A DNA stretch of 64,000 bases from Peredibacter sp045999315. Lineage in GTDB: Bacteria; Bdellovibrionota; Bacteriovoracia; Bacteriovoracales; Bacteriovoracaceae. The stretch covers positions 806,001-870,000 of the forward strand of contig NZ_CP174607.1 of assembly GCF_045999315.1 (NCBI RefSeq), in the 5' to 3' direction. Below are positions 61,312-64,000 of this stretch, one piece after another (position 1 is the first letter of the stretch; each line of letters opens with the position of its first letter). A program made the translations under genes and the position numbers. The notes under the pieces are model-generated. The model was not told where the DNA came from and searched no databases. It saw only the letters and a program-made list of their open reading frames with translations.

Positions 61312-63873
61312 ATGAAGATCGATCAAGTTCAGTTGGACAACGAATTAAATACACTATTCATTCATTCTCCCGGTTGTAGTGCGGGAACAGTTCAGATGTG
61401 GTTTCGTGCGGGCAGTGCCCTTGAGAAACATGATAACCAAGGTATCGCTCACTTTCTAGAACACATGTTCTTTAAAGGAACTCCGAAACGTCCAGGTCCT
61501 CAACTTGCTCATGATATTGAATCCTATGGTGGTGAAGTCAATGCTTTCACTTCATTCGACTACACTTGCTACTACATCAACACTCCAAGTCTGTTTCTTG
61601 ATAAGTCTGTAGATATTCTGCTCGATATGGTGGCGAACCCTCTTTTTGGACAAGAAGACATTCCGTCTGAGAGACAAGTGGTGTTCGAAGAGTATCGTCG
61701 TGCCATGGACAATCCTTCTCAGTACAATTTCATGCAGCTTCAAAAAGCATCGTTTGAAAATGGATATGCTCACCCGATCCTGGGCCGTGAAGACACCATC
61801 TTGAACTTTTCTCAGGATCAGGTGAAATCTTTCCGTGAGCAGTTTTATAACCTGGAAAATGCTCTCCTGGTGGTGGCAGGTGATTTAAAAGACCGCGCGG
61901 AACTAGAGAAGAAGATCCGTTCTTTCCGACTCCCGCATGGCCAGAAGTCTGAATTTGGGCCATTCACGATTAAAGAAAAAGAGTCTGTGAATGTTCATGA
62001 TAAAGACATTCGTCAGGCAACACTGACTCTTTGTCTTCAGTCTCCAAACTACAATCACGAAAGAGCGGCGGCAGAGGATCTCGCGATCAATTGTCTCGCT
62101 CACGGTGAAACCTCTCGCTTCTACCAGGCACTAGTTGCTAAAACCTCTTTGTGTAATGGTGTTGCTGGTTCAACCATGTATTTTGCTAATGGTGGAGTTC
62201 ACATGATTAAGATGAACTTCCCGGTTGAGAATCTTCCAAAAGTAGCAAAACTTTTCATGAGCACTCTGACTGATACGCTTGTGAACGGTTTTAAAGCGGA
62301 AGAAATCACTAAAATTAAAAATCAATACATCTCTTCCAAGATCTATGAGCGTGAATCCATTGAATCTTACGCTTTCAGCCTGGGCCATGGTTTTGCTCAA
62401 TCTGGAAACATTTTCTGCGAAGATGAGTTCATTGAAAAAATCCGTGCTGCTTCAACTGATGAAGTATGGGACGGTCTACAAAAAGTCATGCGCCAGTCTT
62501 CTCACTTCACTCTCCAGGTTCCAAAAGGAACCAAGATGGAACCACTGGAGAAGGAAATTAAAAAGTGGCAAGCGGAGCTTAAAAAGTCCGCGACTAAAAC
62601 CAAGTCGAAATTCAGCAAGATCAAACAAATAACTTCAACTCACGACAGTGCAGTAAAAGTGGTCGAGATCAAGCCAGGGATTAAACTGATTTATCGTCAA
62701 AATAAACTGACTCCTACTTTTGTTATGCACGCTTATATGAAAGGCGGGCAATCAATTGAGAACACCAAGAACGCTGGTATTCATCACCTAAGTAGTCGCC
62801 TTTTAACTTACGGTTATAAAGGCATGGGATATGAGAAATTAAAAAATGAATTAGAATCCCTTTCTTCTTCACTTAATGGCTTTTCTGGTAAGAACGCCTA
62901 CGGTATGACCCTTCACGGTCAAACAAAGGACTTTGAAAGATTGTCTCATCACTTCTTTGGAACTCTCTTTACTCCAGAAATCCCGAAGAAGTTTTTTGAT
63001 CACGAAAAGAAAGTGATCCTGCGTGCGCTTGATAACCAAAAAGAAGATGCCATGAAACAGGCCTTCAAGGCCTTCTACCGTATGGTCTTCCACCAACATG
63101 CTTATTCACTTGATTTGGCCGGAACTCCAGAAACGATTAAGACCTTCTCACCTGCTGGTCTTCAAAAACTTCACGCTGGTCTTTTGAAGAACTCGGAAAT
63201 CATTTTCACTTACTGTGGTGACTTAGATTTCTCTGTGGTTCATCACCACTTTGTAGAGGCGGCGAAAAACCTTAAGTCACGTACTCCGGGTAAGAAGACC
63301 CTTAAGAAAGCAAAAGGCGTGACCGGAAAACGTGAGCAGTTAGAGTTTAAGCGTGAGCAGACTCAAATTGTGATTGGTGCTCCGGCCTATCCAATTGGTA
63401 ATAAAGAAGATCTATACCTCAAGATGATTACAGCTCATCTTTCTGGTCAAAGCTCTGATCTGTTCGTGGATGTGCGTGACCGCAAAGGTCTTTGTTACTC
63501 AGTATCTCCAATTCATGTCTCGGCACTTGAAGCCGGTTGTTGGGGAATCTATATCGGCTCAGGCCATGATAAGACCAAGGCCGCGATTGATGCCATCTTA
63601 GGTATTCTGAATAACCTTCGTGATCACGGCATTAAACGCGAAGAGTTTGAAAGAATTAAAACCATGATTGATGGCCAGAACCTTCTTGGTATTCAGACCA
63701 ACGAAGACTATGCTCAGTTCTATTCAATTCCAGTTCTGCATGGACTAGGGCTTGATTTCCCTCACAAGAACAATGATCAAATCCGTGAGGCGAAGTACGA
63801 AGACTTCCAGGCCTTCTTGAAGAAGTTCTTCTCGAAGAAATGGAACATTGTTGAGGCCGGACGTAAAGACTAA
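61312..63873 (+). CDS. M16 family zinc peptidase, fused two-half form
   Basis: An 853-aa peptidase. The N-terminal half carries the inverted zinc motif HFLEH (His47, His51), with the downstream glutamate pair at 126-127 at the expected spacing of 76. The C-terminal half (about 440-853) repeats the M16 fold without a zinc motif but with FVDVRDRKGLCYSVSP, as in insulinase/pitrilysin-type enzymes. The ribosome site is AAGGAAG. No signal peptide, so it is probably cytoplasmic; processing peptidase-like roles are possible. Confidence 0.9.
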   Translation: MKIDQVQLDNELNTLFIHSPGCSAGTVQMWFRAGSALEKHDNQGIAHFLEHMFFKGTPKRPGPQLAHDIESYGGEVNAFTSFDYTCYYINTPSLFLDKSVDILLDMVANPLFGQEDIPSERQVVFEEYRRAMDNPSQYNFMQLQKASFENGYAHPILGREDTILNFSQDQVKSFREQFYNLENALLVVAGDLKDRAELEKKIRSFRLPHGQKSEFGPFTIKEKESVNVHDKDIRQATLTLCLQSPNYNHERAAAEDLAINCLAHGETSRFYQALVAKTSLCNGVAGSTMYFANGGVHMIKMNFPVENLPKVAKLFMSTLTDTLVNGFKAEEITKIKNQYISSKIYERESIESYAFSLGHGFAQSGNIFCEDEFIEKIRAASTDEVWDGLQKVMRQSSHFTLQVPKGTKMEPLEKEIKKWQAELKKSATKTKSKFSKIKQITSTHDSAVKVVEIKPGIKLIYRQNKLTPTFVMHAYMKGGQSIENTKNAGIHHLSSRLLTYGYKGMGYEKLKNELESLSSSLNGFSGKNAYGMTLHGQTKDFERLSHHFFGTLFTPEIPKKFFDHEKKVILRALDNQKEDAMKQAFKAFYRMVFHQHAYSLDLAGTPETIKTFSPAGLQKLHAGLLKNSEIIFTYCGDLDFSVVHHHFVEAAKNLKSRTPGKKTLKKAKGVTGKREQLEFKREQTQIVIGAPAYPIGNKEDLYLKMITAHLSGQSSDLFVDVRDRKGLCYSVSPIHVSALEAGCWGIYIGSGHDKTKAAIDAILGILNNLRDHGIKREEFERIKTMIDGQNLLGIQTNEDYAQFYSIPVLHGLGLDFPHKNNDQIREAKYEDFQAFLKKFFSKKWNIVEAGRKD

Positions 63874-63884
63874 GAAACTTTTTG

Positions 63885-63912
63885 GGTAAGTGGAGGTAAA
63901 ACTCCGCTTACC
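63885..63912 (+). terminator. Probable terminator after the M16 peptidase
   Basis: GGTAAGTGGAG pairs with CTCCGCTTACC around GTAAAA (one G-T pair). The stem is long, but the following ATCATCTCTTTC is a poor T-tract. Confidence 0.5.
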
Positions 63913-64000
63913 ATCATCTCTTTCTCACTTAACTTTTCACTTCTTAAAAGCTTCTGAAAAATTAGGTTACTATCAGTGCCATGACGATCTTTCGTTGCAA

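Noticed and set aside
63981..64000. Possible start of a next gene at the window edge
   Set aside because: An ATG is present but only six codons are visible and no ribosome site precedes it.
1..64000. CRISPR arrays, insertion sequences, prophage, integrase or attachment sites
   Set aside because: No regularly spaced repeats, transposase or integrase motifs, or terminal inverted repeats were seen. The gene content is chromosomal housekeeping and lineage genes.

Overview
The window reads as a piece of a low-to-mid GC, Gram-negative chromosome, most likely from the Bdellovibrionota (Bdellovibrio-and-like predators, perhaps the Bacteriovorax/Peredibacter side). The reasons are a TIGR02147/DUF4423-type regulator typical of that phylum, many small exported proteins with clear signal peptides and no recognised family, a peptidoglycan-editing pair (DacB plus an L,D-transpeptidase), LolA- and LpoA-like envelope factors, and deltaproteobacterial-style FHA/Tad and response-regulator proteins. 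The lineage is an inference. I see no phage, insertion sequence, CRISPR array or rRNA. Genes are packed tightly: no gap over about 300 bases lacks a gene or RNA, and several convergent pairs overlap or abut at their 3' ends.

Layout. 1-9.4 kb: an unrecognised 424-aa protein, a Tsx-like outer-membrane channel next to a chemotaxis receptor, a large exported protein with two uracil-DNA-glycosylase-like domains, a Ser/Thr-rich secreted protein, a FecR-domain protein, then DacB and an L,D-transpeptidase. 9.6-14.5 kb: the TIGR02147 regulator and a secreted protein, aroB-aroA, a zinc-ribbon coiled-coil protein and a lipoprotein. 14.6-15 kb: RNase P RNA with a readable promoter. 15.5-21.2 kb: the four-gene ligase-associated DNA repair operon (MBL exonuclease, ATP-dependent ligase, Lhr-type helicase, PdeM phosphoesterase). 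21-25.6 kb: mutY, an exported VWA protein coupled to an XRE regulator, a divergent promoter region with repeats, a pentapeptide-repeat protein with a 26-aa hydrophobic micro-ORF, and a LolA-like protein.

25.6-38.9 kb: SMC, small exported proteins, an Ada-AlkA fusion overlapping ogt, a GST, a tandem pair of secreted paralogues, a ClC transporter and a prepilin-like protein. 39-41 kb: tRNA-Pro, rdgB-rph and birA. 41-49.6 kb: a co-directional cluster of TadC-like protein, DUF192 protein, three FHA-domain membrane proteins, a PP2C-type phosphatase and a receiver-domain protein; it looks like a signalling and secretion module. 49.7-53.4 kb: mreB-pilZ-lipoprotein-nagZ, a cell-shape and wall-recycling operon. 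53.6-64 kb: hpt, an LpoA-like lipoprotein, grpE-dnaK-dnaJ with a sigma-32-like promoter, hemW and a large M16 peptidase.

Three themes recur. DNA and nucleotide repair is dense (ligase cluster, MutY, Ada-AlkA, Ogt, RdgB, plus the exported UDG-like protein). Envelope building is dense (MreB, NagZ, LpoA-like, DacB, L,D-transpeptidase, LolA). There is also an exported set of unknown small proteins. The best candidate for something undescribed is the exported tandem UDG-like protein at 3752-6136; next are the FHA/TadC/PP2C cluster and the regulated pentapeptide/micro-peptide unit at 24.3-24.96 kb.
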